Below are positions 26,907-37,187 of a stretch of 64,000 nt of DNA, piece by piece. Location of the stretch: contig JAQCZH010000001.1 of assembly GCA_027682585.1 (NCBI GenBank), positions 682,001-746,000 on the forward strand, read 5' to 3'. The position numbers and the translations under genes were made by a program. The notes below the pieces were generated by a model that had not been told where the DNA came from, searched no databases, and saw only the letters and a program-made list of their open reading frames with translations. The DNA is from Lachnospiraceae bacterium AF51-6-b8A (GTDB taxonomy: Bacteria > Bacillota > Clostridia > Lachnospirales > Lachnospiraceae). How positions within the stretch are numbered: the first letter of the stretch is position 1; each line of letters begins with the position of its first letter.

Positions 26907-28570
26907 GAGAAGAGCAGCAGAACAAAGTGAGAAGGAGCGACAGCTCCTTTTTGATGCAGGGATCCATTCTGGCGATTGCTTCCATTATCAGCAGAGTGAT
27001 AGGACTCATCTATCGAATTCCCCTGACCAATATCATCGGGAAGATGGGCAACGATTACTATGGAACAGCCTATGAGATCTACAACCTGCTCTTGATCATC
27101 TCATCCTACAGCATTCCTCTCGCCGTATCCAAGGTCGTCGCGACCAAGATGGCGAACCAGGAGCACAGCAATGCCTTTCGGGTTCTCAAAGGAGCTCTGG
27201 CTTTTGCCGCCGTGTCGGGGGGACTGGCCGGTATAATCGTCTATTTCGGCGCTGATTTTCTGACAGGAGAGCTCTTAAAGACTCCCTATGCGGCGATTGC
27301 CTTGCGTGTGCTGGCTCCGACTCTCTTTATTGTTGCCATCGTCGGTGTTCTGCGGGGCTTTTTTCAGGGACTCGGTTCCATGATCCCCTCTGCGGTCTCC
27401 CAGATTATGGAGCAGATTGTCAATGCGCTTGTATCTGTCGCGGCTGCCTACACCCTCTTTTCCTTTGGGGGACGCATCGCGGCAGAGCGATCTGATACCG
27501 CCCAGGTGGCAGCTGCTTATGGAGCGGCGGGCGGGACCCTCGGGACGACATCGGGATCCGTCATGGCTCTGCTGGTTATGCTCTTTCTCTTTCTCGCATT
27601 TCTGCCTGGCTTTTGCCGCCGCATGGCAAGAGAGAAGACAGGGACGATCAGTTCTTACGGCAGTATCATGCGGACTTTGGTTCTGACCATTGTCCCGGTT
27701 CTTCTCTCTACAACCATCTACAATATCGTTTTGATTGTCGACCAGGGGATTTTCAAAAATCTGGCTGTCTTTCAGGGAATTCCACATGAGCAGATCTCCT
27801 CCTGGTGGGGAGTCTATACCGGAGAGTATCGGGTGATACAGAACGTACCCATCTCTATTGCCTCTGCCATTGGAGCTTCCGCAGTTCCAACCCTGACAAT
27901 GGCCTTTCACGCCGGGAAGATGGATCTGGTCAAAAGACAGCTTGAAAATGCCACCCGTTTTGTTATGCTGGTGGCTATTCCCTCTGCCGTTGGTCTGGCT
28001 GTTCTTGCCAGGCCAATCATGCTTCTTCTCTTTCGGGATTCTGATCCGACTTCAGCTGCGATGATGGTTGTCGGAGGACTTACCATTGTTTTTGTCTGTC
28101 TCTCGACTCTCTCCAATAGCCTTTTGCAGGGGATTGACCACCTGAATCTGCCGATCATTCATTCTGTGATTGCAACGGTGGTACAGGCTCTCTTTTTGAT
28201 CGTTTCCATGCTGGTCTTTCACATGGGAATCTACGGGCTGATCATGGCCTACACGGTTGACGCCCTTCTGATTTCCTGGCTCAATCACCGATCTATTATA
28301 AAGTACGCTGGTCCAAGACCTCTCTTTAAGGAGACTTACCTCTTACCGCTGGCGGCTTCTGTCATTATGGGGATCGCGGTTTTCCTGGCCTATCGGCTGG
28401 CTATGTTTTTCCGCAGCAATTTATTTGCAACTTTCTTTGCGGTGCTTATCGGGGCTTTTGTCTATTTTGTTGCCGTCATTCGGCTGGGAGCGGTGAATGA
28501 GGATACCCTGCTTCGTTTCCCGAGGGGAAGCTTTCTGGTTCGCCTTGCCAGAAAGATGCATCTGATGTAA
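26903..28570 (+). CDS. MATE/MOP-type polysaccharide or lipid flippase (SpoVB/MurJ-like)
   Basis: A 555-residue polytopic membrane protein of the MOP flippase superfamily with about 14 hydrophobic segments. The opening LMQGSILAIASIISRVIGLIYR is typical of the SpoVB/YtgP/MurJ-like group, which moves lipid-linked cell-wall or polysaccharide precursors. A lipid II flippase role is plausible given the cell-wall genes downstream, but paralogues are hard to separate by eye. It overlaps ybeY by 4 bases, and a flavoprotein gene follows after 10 bases. Confidence 0.88.
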   Translation: MREEQQNKVRRSDSSFLMQGSILAIASIISRVIGLIYRIPLTNIIGKMGNDYYGTAYEIYNLLLIISSYSIPLAVSKVVATKMANQEHSNAFRVLKGALAFAAVSGGLAGIIVYFGADFLTGELLKTPYAAIALRVLAPTLFIVAIVGVLRGFFQGLGSMIPSAVSQIMEQIVNALVSVAAAYTLFSFGGRIAAERSDTAQVAAAYGAAGGTLGTTSGSVMALLVMLFLFLAFLPGFCRRMAREKTGTISSYGSIMRTLVLTIVPVLLSTTIYNIVLIVDQGIFKNLAVFQGIPHEQISSWWGVYTGEYRVIQNVPISIASAIGASAVPTLTMAFHAGKMDLVKRQLENATRFVMLVAIPSAVGLAVLARPIMLLLFRDSDPTSAAMMVVGGLTIVFVCLSTLSNSLLQGIDHLNLPIIHSVIATVVQALFLIVSMLVFHMGIYGLIMAYTVDALLISWLNHRSIIKYAGPRPLFKETYLLPLAASVIMGIAVFLAYRLAMFFRSNLFATFFAVLIGAFVYFVAVIRLGAVNEDTLLRFPRGSFLVRLARKMHLM

Positions 28571-28580
28571 GGAGCCTATC

Positions 28581-29837
28581 ATGCAGGTCTATGATTTGAT
28601 TGTGATCGGAGGCGGCGCTTCTGGTATGGTGGCCGGCATTGCAGCTGCATCTGCGGGCGCTTCCGTACTTATTATCGAGAAGAATGATCAGGTCGGCAGA
28701 AAGCTGAAAATGACCGGCAACGGAAAATGCAATTTCAGTAATTCCAGACAGGGCCGCTTCGCTTATTGCGGGGCAGACCCTGACTTTGCTGTCAGGGCAC
28801 TGGAAAAATTTGGTCTGAAAGAGACGCTGAACTTCTTTTCGCGTCTTGGAATTTTCCCCTATGAGAAGGCAGGGTATCTCTATCCCGCTACCCAGGAAGC
28901 CGCATCGGTGCAGGGAGCTTTGCTCCATCGCCTCCTGGCTCTTGGGGTATCCATTCAGACCAGGACATCATGCCGGGGATTTATTTCTGTCTGCCGGGGA
29001 AGAGCCCGCTACAAAGTCATGGCGGTCGATTTGGACAGTCAGGTCAGGCAGGCGCATTTCTGCCACAGCCTGCTTCTGGCCAGCGGAGGAATGGCAGCTC
29101 CCGCCAGCGGGTCTACCGGCGACGGCTATTACTGGGCTAAGAAGCTTGGACACAGGGTGATTTCCCCGCTGCCGGCTCTGGTTCCTCTCAAGTCCGACTG
29201 GCCTCTCCTAAGGAAACTGGCCGGCCTTCGGATGCAGGCAGAAATTCACCTGTTGGCGAATGGACGTGAAATGGCTTGGGACCGGGGTGAAATTCAATTT
29301 AACCGGGATGGCATCTCCGGTATTCCGGTATTACAGGTCAGCCGCCACGCCGCCTGTGCGCTCAAAGAGGGAATATCAGTGGAGATTCGTCTTTCTCCTC
29401 TCTTCTGGCTTACAATGGAGCAAAGAAGGCAGAAACTGTCTGATCTTCTCCGGGAGATGTCAGAGGAAACACTGAAGGAATGCTTCCGTGGAATTCTGCC
29501 CGGCCCTCTGCCTGGTCTTTTGAAAGAATGGACCGGGTATTCTCCGGAGAAGAGGGCCAAAGAGTTTGACGTGAGCGCGAAGGAGGATCTGATCCATCGG
29601 GTCCTTTGCATGGTAATTCCAGTCAGCAGGACAGGAGACTACAAGCAGGCCCAGACCACGGCAGGCGGACTGGCGACAGAGCAATTCTCATCGGATACAA
29701 TGGAGTCTCTGCTCTTTCCCGGCTTCTATGCCGCAGGGGAAGTTCTTGATATCGATGGGATCTGCGGCGGCTACAATCTTCAGTGGGCTTGGACTTCCGC
29801 CTGCCTGGCAGGAGCAAGCATTGCGGGAGAGAGGTGA
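28581..29837 (+). CDS. HI0933/YhiN-family FAD flavoprotein
   Basis: A 418-residue NAD(P)/FAD-dependent oxidoreductase of the HI0933 family; its substrate is not known. The N-terminal dinucleotide motif is GGGASGMVAGIAAASAG, followed by the family stretch VGRKLKMTGNGKCNFSN near residue 40. The C-terminal FAD contact is FYAAGEVLDIDGICGGYNLQWA near 380. AAGGAG precedes the ATG. A second FAD protein of another family begins 2 bases after the stop, so the two are probably made together. Confidence 0.9.
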   Translation: MQVYDLIVIGGGASGMVAGIAAASAGASVLIIEKNDQVGRKLKMTGNGKCNFSNSRQGRFAYCGADPDFAVRALEKFGLKETLNFFSRLGIFPYEKAGYLYPATQEAASVQGALLHRLLALGVSIQTRTSCRGFISVCRGRARYKVMAVDLDSQVRQAHFCHSLLLASGGMAAPASGSTGDGYYWAKKLGHRVISPLPALVPLKSDWPLLRKLAGLRMQAEIHLLANGREMAWDRGEIQFNRDGISGIPVLQVSRHAACALKEGISVEIRLSPLFWLTMEQRRQKLSDLLREMSEETLKECFRGILPGPLPGLLKEWTGYSPEKRAKEFDVSAKEDLIHRVLCMVIPVSRTGDYKQAQTTAGGLATEQFSSDTMESLLFPGFYAAGEVLDIDGICGGYNLQWAWTSACLAGASIAGER

Positions 29838-29839
29838 AT

Positions 29840-31480
29840 ATGATTCGATTGACGCAATTGCATCTGTCAGTTTCTCAAAAACCTTCAGGGAGGAAAGAGG
29901 AGAGAAGGATCCTTCAGAAAAAAGCTGCCAGCCTGCTTGGGATTTCAGAAGACATGATCAGTCACCTGCAGATTCTGCGTCGTTCTGTCGATGCCAGAAA
30001 AAAGCCGCAGCTCTTTTACACCTACAGTCTCGCATTTTCCTGCAAGAGAGAGAAGGAACTTTTGAGACGGCATGCAAACGATAAGCGAATCACCGCGTAT
30101 CTCCCCGAAATCTATGCCCTTCCTGAGCGGATCGACAGGCAGGGGAGGGGCGATTCCTTCAAGAATCGACCTGTGATTGTCGGAAGCGGTCCTGCGGGCA
30201 TGTTTGCCGCTTACCTTCTGGCCATGTCCGGCCTTGATCCTCTGGTGATTGAGCGGGGCAAAACCGTGGACGAGAGGCTTTTGGATGTAGAGAACTTCTG
30301 GAAGACGGGCCGGCTGGATCCCTCTTCCAATGTACAGTTTGGCGAGGGCGGCGCAGGTACTTTCTCCGACGGAAAACTCAATACCCAGATCAGGGATCGC
30401 ATGGGAAGAAATCGCTTTGTGCTTAAGACGCTGGTTGCCTGCGGGGCTCCGGAAGAAATTTTAATTGACGCAAGACCTCATATTGGTACAGATATTCTGG
30501 TTACTGTCATGCGAAATCTCAGGCAGAAGATCATTGTTCTCGGAGGCAGCTTTCTCTTCCAGACTCAGATGACGAGGCTTGCCATCCCGGAGGGAAAGGT
30601 AAAAGGACTTTATATTCGCCGGAAATCCTCAGGGAAGGAACAGGAAGAATTTCTCCCCTGCGATCGCCTTGTATTGGCGATTGGTCACTCCGCCAGGGAT
30701 ACCTTTGAATCCCTTTACAGTGAACAGGTTCCCATGGAGGCCAAGCCTTTTGCCCTTGGTTTTCGCATAGAACATCCGCAGAAAGAGATCAATTTCTCTC
30801 AGTACGGTCAGAGGGGCGGGCAGCTTGCCCCGGCCTCCTACAGACTGGCGACGACCCTACCTGACCAAAGAGGTGTATACTCTTTTTGCATGTGCCCCGG
30901 CGGATATGTCGTCAACGCCTCCTCAGAGGAGGGCCGCCTGGCTGTCAACGGCATGTCCTATGCCGATCGGGGGAGTGCCAACGCTAACTCGGCTATCGTT
31001 CTTACGGTGGGAGAGAGAGAATTTGACATGTGCGCCCCCCTGGCGGGGATGGCCTATCAGAGGCGGATGGAAGAAAGAGCTTATGCTCTGGGACGGGGAG
31101 CCATCCCCCAGCAACTCTGGGGAGATTATCTGGTCAACCGCCCATCCTCGGCCTATGGGACATTTCCATCCTGTGCCAGAGGAAACTGCAGACTGACCAA
31201 TCTGCGCGGCTTTCTGTCGGAAGATATGGAGGCGGATCTGATGAAAGCCATGTCTTTCTTCGGCGGGAAGATCGCAGGTTTCGATGATGCCAATGTCATC
31301 TTGAGTGCCGTAGAGAGCCGCACCTCCTCCCCGGTTCGTATTTTGAGAGGAGAGAATTTTCAATCGAAAATCGAGGGTCTTTATCCCTGCGGAGAGGGAG
31401 CCGGTTATGCGGGCGGTATCACTTCAGCGGCAATGGATGGCCTGAAGGTGGCTGAGGCGATATGCAGAGAATTTGAATAG
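29840..31480 (+). CDS. FAD-dependent dehydrogenase (COG2509-like)
   Basis: A 546-residue flavoprotein of an uncharacterised family. About 100 N-terminal residues form a separate basic domain (KKAASLLGISEDMISHLQILRRSVDARKK split by a short linker). They are followed by the FAD motif VGSGPAGMFAAYLLA near residue 115 and the family segment NVQFGEGGAGTFSDGKLNT near 165. A C-terminal CGEGAGYAGGI stretch completes the FAD site. GAGAGGTGA just upstream includes the previous stop. The frame extends to 29783 inside the preceding gene, but the ATG at 29840 fits the ribosome-binding site. Confidence 0.87.
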   Translation: MIRLTQLHLSVSQKPSGRKEERRILQKKAASLLGISEDMISHLQILRRSVDARKKPQLFYTYSLAFSCKREKELLRRHANDKRITAYLPEIYALPERIDRQGRGDSFKNRPVIVGSGPAGMFAAYLLAMSGLDPLVIERGKTVDERLLDVENFWKTGRLDPSSNVQFGEGGAGTFSDGKLNTQIRDRMGRNRFVLKTLVACGAPEEILIDARPHIGTDILVTVMRNLRQKIIVLGGSFLFQTQMTRLAIPEGKVKGLYIRRKSSGKEQEEFLPCDRLVLAIGHSARDTFESLYSEQVPMEAKPFALGFRIEHPQKEINFSQYGQRGGQLAPASYRLATTLPDQRGVYSFCMCPGGYVVNASSEEGRLAVNGMSYADRGSANANSAIVLTVGEREFDMCAPLAGMAYQRRMEERAYALGRGAIPQQLWGDYLVNRPSSAYGTFPSCARGNCRLTNLRGFLSEDMEADLMKAMSFFGGKIAGFDDANVILSAVESRTSSPVRILRGENFQSKIEGLYPCGEGAGYAGGITSAAMDGLKVAEAICREFE

Positions 31481-31555
31481 AGAGGGACTGGTCTGACTTC
31501 TGTCGGTTTCTGCCAGTCAGATCAACCCTGACAACAATATTTGAGAAGAGTTTCT

Positions 31556-34243
31556 ATGCTGACATACCGTGATTTAGAGAAAAATCCACAGTTCCTCAAG
31601 GATCTGACCCCTATGATGGAGCACTATATTGCCACCAAGAAGGAGAATCCGACTTGTATTCTGTTCTATCGTCTGGGTGACTTCTATGAAATGTTCTTTG
31701 ATGATGCCATTGCAGTCTCCAGGGAATTGGAATTGACTTTGACCGGCAAGGCATGTGGTCTTCCTGAACGCGCGCCCATGTGCGGTGTCCCCCATCACGC
31801 GGTGGAATCATATCTCAACCGTCTTGTGCAAAAAGGCTACAAGGTTGCTATCTGCGAGCAACTGGAGGACCCCAGGGAGGCCAGGGGAATGGTGAAACGG
31901 GGCGTCATCCGCATTGTAACTCCCGGAACCAATATCGACGCGTCTTCTCTTGAGGAGGGAAAGAACAACTATATTCTCAGTATTATCTATGTGAGCAATA
32001 TCTTTGGTTTGGCTGCGGCGGATGCGTCCACCGGGGACTTCTTCGTCACAGAGCTGGATTCTGAGCGAAAACTCCTGGATGAGCTAACCAAGTATCATCC
32101 GTCAGAACTGGTCTGCAATGATTCCCTGTCTGTGTGCGGTATTGATCTGGATGAGTTAAGTGATCGTTTCCATATGACAGTCAGTCCTCTGGAATCCTAT
32201 TACTTCGAGGATGATGCCTGTCTGAACTTGCTCAGAGAGCATTTCCATGTCTCAGATCTGACGGCCCTTGGACTGACTGATTTTCCGATCGGAAGCATAG
32301 CGGCCGGTGCTCTGCTTAAGTATTTGATCGAGATGCAGAAATCGGATCTTGCCAATATGTCTACCATCTCTCCCTACCGGGGCGGCAATTATATGATTCT
32401 CGATGCTGCCAGCCGCCGCAACTTAGAACTTGTAGAAACCCTGAGAGAAAAAGAGAAAAAGGGGTCTTTACTCTGGGTGTTGGACAAGACCAGGACGGCC
32501 ATGGGAGCAAGACTGCTCCGTTCCCGCATTGAACAGCCTCTGATTGATGAAGAGGAAATTACGAACCGATATGACGCCCTGGAGGAAATGATCTCGGACA
32601 TGATTACCCGTGAAGAGATCAGGGAATACTTGAACTCGGTCTATGACCTGGAGCGTCTGATCACCCGGATCACCTATCAGACAGCCAATCCAAGAGATCT
32701 GGTCGCCTTCGCGTCCTCTGTTGCTGTTCTCCCAGCCATTCGCGCGCTTTTGGAAGATTTCTCCTCCGAAAATATGAGGCGGATCTTTGAGAATATGGAT
32801 CCGCTGGAAGATCTAAAGACTCTGATTTCCTCAGCTATCGCCGAGGAGCCGCCCGTTTCAGTTCATGATGGCGGTATCATTCGCCCCGGCTATCATCAGG
32901 AGATCGATCAGCTCAGGGCTGCCGCCACAGACGGCAAGCAGTGGCTGGCAGAGCTGGAGAGCAAGGAGCGAAAGAAGACAGGGATTAAGAATCTGCGTGT
33001 CAAGTACAATAAGGTATTTGGCTATTATTTGGAAGTCACCAATTCTTACCTGAATTTGGTTCCTGACTATTTCATACGAAAGCAGACTCTGACCAATGCG
33101 GAGCGCTTTTACACTCCGGAACTCAAGGAATTGGAGAATACCATACTGGGATCCGCCGATCGGCTTCTTACTCTGGAAAATGAGATCTTCTGTCAGGTGC
33201 GTGACTCTGTCGGCCGGGAAGTAATCCGCATTCAGAAGACTGCAAGAGCCATTGCCGCCCTGGACTTCTACCAATCTCTGGCAAAAGTGGCAGAGGATAA
33301 TCACTTCTGCAGACCGCGTCTGAACAGAAGAGGAATATTAGAAATCAAAAAAGGACGCCATCCGGTGGTCGAAAAAATGCTGCGGGATGGAGCCTTTATT
33401 GCCAATGATACATATTTGGACAATAAGAGTCACCGGCTCTCTATTATCACTGGTCCCAATATGGCTGGCAAATCCACTTACATGCGCCAGAACGCCATCA
33501 TAGTCCTTATGGCTCAGATCGGTTCTTTTGTGCCGGCCGAGGCTGCCAATATTTCAGTGGTTGATCGTATCTTTACCCGTGTCGGCGCATCGGATGATCT
33601 GGCCAGCGGACAATCGACGTTCATGGTGGAGATGAGCGAGGTCGCCAATATTCTTCGCAACGCGACCTCCAGATCCCTTCTGATATTAGATGAGATCGGA
33701 AGGGGAACCTCCACCTTTGACGGCCTGTCCATTGCCTGGGCCATGGTGGAATACATTGCCAATCCCAGGCTGATTGGAGCCAAGACTCTCTTTGCTACGC
33801 ACTATCATGAACTGACAGAACTGGAGGGAAGGATCGACGGAGTCAATAATTATTGCATCGCAGTCAAGGAAAACGGAGATGATATTGTATTCCTCAGGAA
33901 AATTATTCCCGGCGGAGCTGACCGAAGTTATGGGATTCAGGTGGCAAAACTGGCCGGGGTACCGGATGGGGTCATTGAGCGGGCCATGGAAATTTCCGGG
34001 GAACTGTCTGATCATGACATCACCCTGCTCGCTGAAAATATTCTGCCGGAAGCAAAGGGGGAGGTCAGAAAATCCCGGACTTCCCTGGATGAGGTGGATA
34101 TGGGACAGATGAGTCTCTTTGACACATTGAAAGATGATGATATTATCACGGAACTGCGCGATATGGATATCTCCAATATCACGCCGCTCGAGGCATTAAA
34201 CCGCCTGAACGAACTGCAGAACAAGGTGAAGAACCGCTGGTAG
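31556..34243 (+). CDS. mutS: DNA mismatch repair protein MutS
   Basis: Recognises mismatches and recruits MutL. The 895-residue protein begins MLTYRDLEKNPQFL after GAGAAGAG, preferred over an in-frame TTG at 31541. The mismatch-binding domain has FYRLGDFYEMFFDDA with the Phe-x-Glu (FYE) motif near residue 45. The ATPase has Walker A GPNMAGKST at 633-641, Walker B LLILDEIGRGTSTFDG near 710 and the TLFATHYHELT switch. The C-terminus carries helix-hairpin contacts. It heads a mutS-mutL-miaA cluster. Confidence 0.97.
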   Translation: MLTYRDLEKNPQFLKDLTPMMEHYIATKKENPTCILFYRLGDFYEMFFDDAIAVSRELELTLTGKACGLPERAPMCGVPHHAVESYLNRLVQKGYKVAICEQLEDPREARGMVKRGVIRIVTPGTNIDASSLEEGKNNYILSIIYVSNIFGLAAADASTGDFFVTELDSERKLLDELTKYHPSELVCNDSLSVCGIDLDELSDRFHMTVSPLESYYFEDDACLNLLREHFHVSDLTALGLTDFPIGSIAAGALLKYLIEMQKSDLANMSTISPYRGGNYMILDAASRRNLELVETLREKEKKGSLLWVLDKTRTAMGARLLRSRIEQPLIDEEEITNRYDALEEMISDMITREEIREYLNSVYDLERLITRITYQTANPRDLVAFASSVAVLPAIRALLEDFSSENMRRIFENMDPLEDLKTLISSAIAEEPPVSVHDGGIIRPGYHQEIDQLRAAATDGKQWLAELESKERKKTGIKNLRVKYNKVFGYYLEVTNSYLNLVPDYFIRKQTLTNAERFYTPELKELENTILGSADRLLTLENEIFCQVRDSVGREVIRIQKTARAIAALDFYQSLAKVAEDNHFCRPRLNRRGILEIKKGRHPVVEKMLRDGAFIANDTYLDNKSHRLSIITGPNMAGKSTYMRQNAIIVLMAQIGSFVPAEAANISVVDRIFTRVGASDDLASGQSTFMVEMSEVANILRNATSRSLLILDEIGRGTSTFDGLSIAWAMVEYIANPRLIGAKTLFATHYHELTELEGRIDGVNNYCIAVKENGDDIVFLRKIIPGGADRSYGIQVAKLAGVPDGVIERAMEISGELSDHDITLLAENILPEAKGEVRKSRTSLDEVDMGQMSLFDTLKDDDIITELRDMDISNITPLEALNRLNELQNKVKNRW

Positions 34244-34314
34244 TCACAGATTTGCCCGTGAAAGATGATTACAGTGCACGCGCGCATAAATCTTGAGAAA
34301 TACAGGTATACTGA

Positions 34315-36225
34315 ATGGAAAGACAAGATATCGCTCTTTTGAGCCAGGAGACAATTGATAAGATTTCTGCTGGAGAAGTGATTGAGCGCCCAGCCTCCGT
34401 TGTCAAAGAACTGACGGAAAATGCCATCGATGCCGGGGCGACGGCCATCACAGTGGAGATCAAGGAGGGCGGCATTGACTATATCCGCATTACAGATGAT
34501 GGGTGCGGCATCCCAAGGGAACAGATTTCTCTGGCTTTTCTGCCCCACTCCACCTCAAAAATCCGGTCGTCAGAGGATCTTCTGGCCATTCATTCACTGG
34601 GGTTTCGGGGAGAGGCTCTCTCGTCGATTGCCGCAGTTTCCAGGGTGGAACTGATTACCAAGACGACTGAGGCCCTGACCGGATCCCGCTTTGTTATTGA
34701 AGGAGCCAGAGAACTCTCTCTGACGGAGATCGGAGCTCCGGAAGGGACGACTTTTATTGTGCGGCAGCTCTTCTTCAACACGCCTGCCCGCCGAAAATTC
34801 CTGAGAACAGCAGCCACGGAAGGAAATTATATCTCTGACATTATGGAGCGGCTAGCCCTGTCCCATCCAGAAATCGCCTTTCGTTTTATCTCCAATGGCA
34901 GACAGAGGATGGCAACAGCAGGGAAGGGAAGTCTTAAGGACGCGATTTATCAGATCTATGGAAGAACTGTCGCAATGGAATCGCTTCCTGTTCGCTACGA
35001 GAGGGAAAAATATACTCTGGAAGGCTTTATTGGAAAGCCCTCTCTGACAAGGGGAAATCGAAGCTTTGAGAACTTCTTCATCAACGGCCGCTATGTGAGA
35101 AGTCAGATCTTATCCAGAGCCGTCGAAGAGGGATACAAGGGCTATATGATGCAGCACCAGTATCCCTTTTGCGTACTGGAGCTGACCTTCCCCGACGGAA
35201 GCGTGGATGTCAATGTCCATCCGACCAAGATGGAAGTTCGCTTTGATGACGCGGATGATGTGTATGCCGGAATGACTTCCGCTGTCTCACAGCGGCTGCT
35301 CATGCGGGAAGACATCTCCAATATTCCCCTTCAGAGTCAGCGCCTGAAGACACCGCCGGCTCCCACGGCCAAAAAGGCGGGAGCGGAACCTTTTGAGCGC
35401 TCTCGTCTGGAACAGATCCGCCGACAGGTCATGGAGGACATCAAAAAGGATACTCCCTATGAACAGCAGTATGATCGTCCGATTGCGGCGAGACATGGGG
35501 GAGATCAATCCCCTTCGAATATCTCAGCTTGCAGGAGAAGAGAACTGAGAGAAGATCCCGTGTCACAGGGGGAGTTTTTAACAGAAAGGGCTCAAAAGGG
35601 ATTTGGAGATTACGCCCAGCCCAAATTCTTCAGTCCGGAGGCCAGAGACAACTTTATCATTGTTGGGCAGGTCTTCGATACCTATTGGATCATTCAGTAT
35701 GGGGACAAGATGTACATTATTGATCAGCATGCCGCCCATGAAAAAGTCCTCTATGAACGTACCATGGCGCATCTTAAGGATAAGGAGATGACCTCACAGC
35801 TGATCTCTCCTCCCATCATTGTCAGCCTCTCTCCTCTGGAACAGGAGGCTTTTGACAGGTATTCCAATGCTTTTTACCGCATCGGATTTCGCCTGGAGCC
35901 CTTTGGAGGCAAAGAATATGCCATCAAGGCAATTCCCGGAAATCTCTTTAACATTGATGCCAGAGGACTTTTCCTGGATATGATTGCCCAGGCCTGTGAT
36001 TTTAAGGGCAATGTATCTTCTGAGCTTGTCATGGAAAAAGTAGCTTCCATGTCATGCAAGGCCGCTGTCAAGGGGAATAACAAACTCTCTTTGCCGGAAA
36101 TAAAAGAACTGATCGCGGAACTTCTGACTCTGGAGAATCCATATCACTGCCCCCATGGCCGTCCAACGATTATTTCTTTCAGTCATTATGACCTGGATCG
36201 CAAATTCAAGAGGATTATCACATGA
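34315..36225 (+). CDS. mutL: DNA mismatch repair protein MutL
   Basis: A GHKL ATPase that links MutS to strand incision. The 636-residue protein has the N-terminal motifs ELTENAIDAGA, DDGCGI and GFRGEALSSIAAV, a low-complexity linker at about 350-440, and the C-terminal endonuclease motif DQHAAHEKVLYE starting at residue 470. That motif indicates a nicking MutL, as expected in a bacterium without MutH. The start ATG follows a weak site 71 bases after mutS. The stop overlaps miaA by 4 bases. Confidence 0.96.
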   Translation: MERQDIALLSQETIDKISAGEVIERPASVVKELTENAIDAGATAITVEIKEGGIDYIRITDDGCGIPREQISLAFLPHSTSKIRSSEDLLAIHSLGFRGEALSSIAAVSRVELITKTTEALTGSRFVIEGARELSLTEIGAPEGTTFIVRQLFFNTPARRKFLRTAATEGNYISDIMERLALSHPEIAFRFISNGRQRMATAGKGSLKDAIYQIYGRTVAMESLPVRYEREKYTLEGFIGKPSLTRGNRSFENFFINGRYVRSQILSRAVEEGYKGYMMQHQYPFCVLELTFPDGSVDVNVHPTKMEVRFDDADDVYAGMTSAVSQRLLMREDISNIPLQSQRLKTPPAPTAKKAGAEPFERSRLEQIRRQVMEDIKKDTPYEQQYDRPIAARHGGDQSPSNISACRRRELREDPVSQGEFLTERAQKGFGDYAQPKFFSPEARDNFIIVGQVFDTYWIIQYGDKMYIIDQHAAHEKVLYERTMAHLKDKEMTSQLISPPIIVSLSPLEQEAFDRYSNAFYRIGFRLEPFGGKEYAIKAIPGNLFNIDARGLFLDMIAQACDFKGNVSSELVMEKVASMSCKAAVKGNNKLSLPEIKELIAELLTLENPYHCPHGRPTIISFSHYDLDRKFKRIIT

Positions 36226-37187
36226 AGCCGTTGATCGTTATTGCCGGTCCGACCGCGGTCGGAAAGAGCGCCCTCTCCATCCGGATGGCCCAGAAGATCT
36301 GTGGGAGCATCATTTCCGCAGATTCCATGCAGGTCTATCAGGGCATGGATATTGGCTCAGCTAAGATCAGAAGAGATGAGATGCATGGGATTCCCCACTA
36401 TCTGATTGACTGTATTAAACCGGATCAGCCCTGGAATGTTGCCATTTTTCAAGAGAGGGCCAGGGAAGCGATGGCAAAAATCTATGCGAGCGGCCGTATT
36501 CCAATGATTGTTGGAGGAACTGGTTTCTACATTCAGGCGATTACGCGAGATATCGATTTCAGCTCTATGCAGGAAGATACAGATTTTCGGCGGAAGATGG
36601 AGACTCTGGCACTGGAAAGGGGACCGGAGTTTCTGCACGGACAGTTAAGGCTTGTAGATCCTGCGGCGGCAGAGCAGATTCATTTTCATAATGTAAAGCG
36701 AGTCGTGCGCGCCCTGGAATTCTATCATGTCAGCGGTCAGAGAATCTCTGACCACAACGCACGAGAGAGAGAGAAGAAGAGCCCCTATCATTTGGCCTAT
36801 TTCGTTTTAAATCAGGATCGTCAGATTCTCTATAATCGCATTGACCATCGGGTCGACCATATGATAACAGAGGGGCTGGTGGATGAGGTCAAAGAATTAA
36901 AGAGGGCGGGCTGCCATCAGGGAATGGTCTCAATGCAGGGACTTGGCTACAAGGAAATACTGGAATATCTGGATGGCCGGATCAGTCTGGATCAGGCAGT
37001 GTATCGGATCAAGAGAAATACCAGGCATTTTTCCAAGCGTCAATTGACCTGGTTTCGAAGAGAAGACGACGTTCTTTGGCTGGATAAATCTGCATTCGGC
37101 AATGATGAGGATCTTATCTTAAACAGAGCCCTGGAGCTTTTGAGAGAGAGAGGAATTTATGGATCAGATCGAAGAGATGTACGATAA
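36222..37187 (+). CDS. miaA: tRNA dimethylallyltransferase
   Basis: Adds a dimethylallyl group to A37 of tRNAs that read UNN codons. The 321-residue length is standard. The P-loop is GPTAVGKSALSI near residue 9, followed by the SADSMQVYQGMDIGSAK substrate motif and GGTGFYIQAI. The ATG overlaps the mutL stop (4 bases), and the gene overlaps ynbB by 29 bases, so the mutS-L-miaA-ynbB run is very compact. Confidence 0.96.
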   Translation: MKPLIVIAGPTAVGKSALSIRMAQKICGSIISADSMQVYQGMDIGSAKIRRDEMHGIPHYLIDCIKPDQPWNVAIFQERAREAMAKIYASGRIPMIVGGTGFYIQAITRDIDFSSMQEDTDFRRKMETLALERGPEFLHGQLRLVDPAAAEQIHFHNVKRVVRALEFYHVSGQRISDHNAREREKKSPYHLAYFVLNQDRQILYNRIDHRVDHMITEGLVDEVKELKRAGCHQGMVSMQGLGYKEILEYLDGRISLDQAVYRIKRNTRHFSKRQLTWFRREDDVLWLDKSAFGNDEDLILNRALELLRERGIYGSDRRDVR

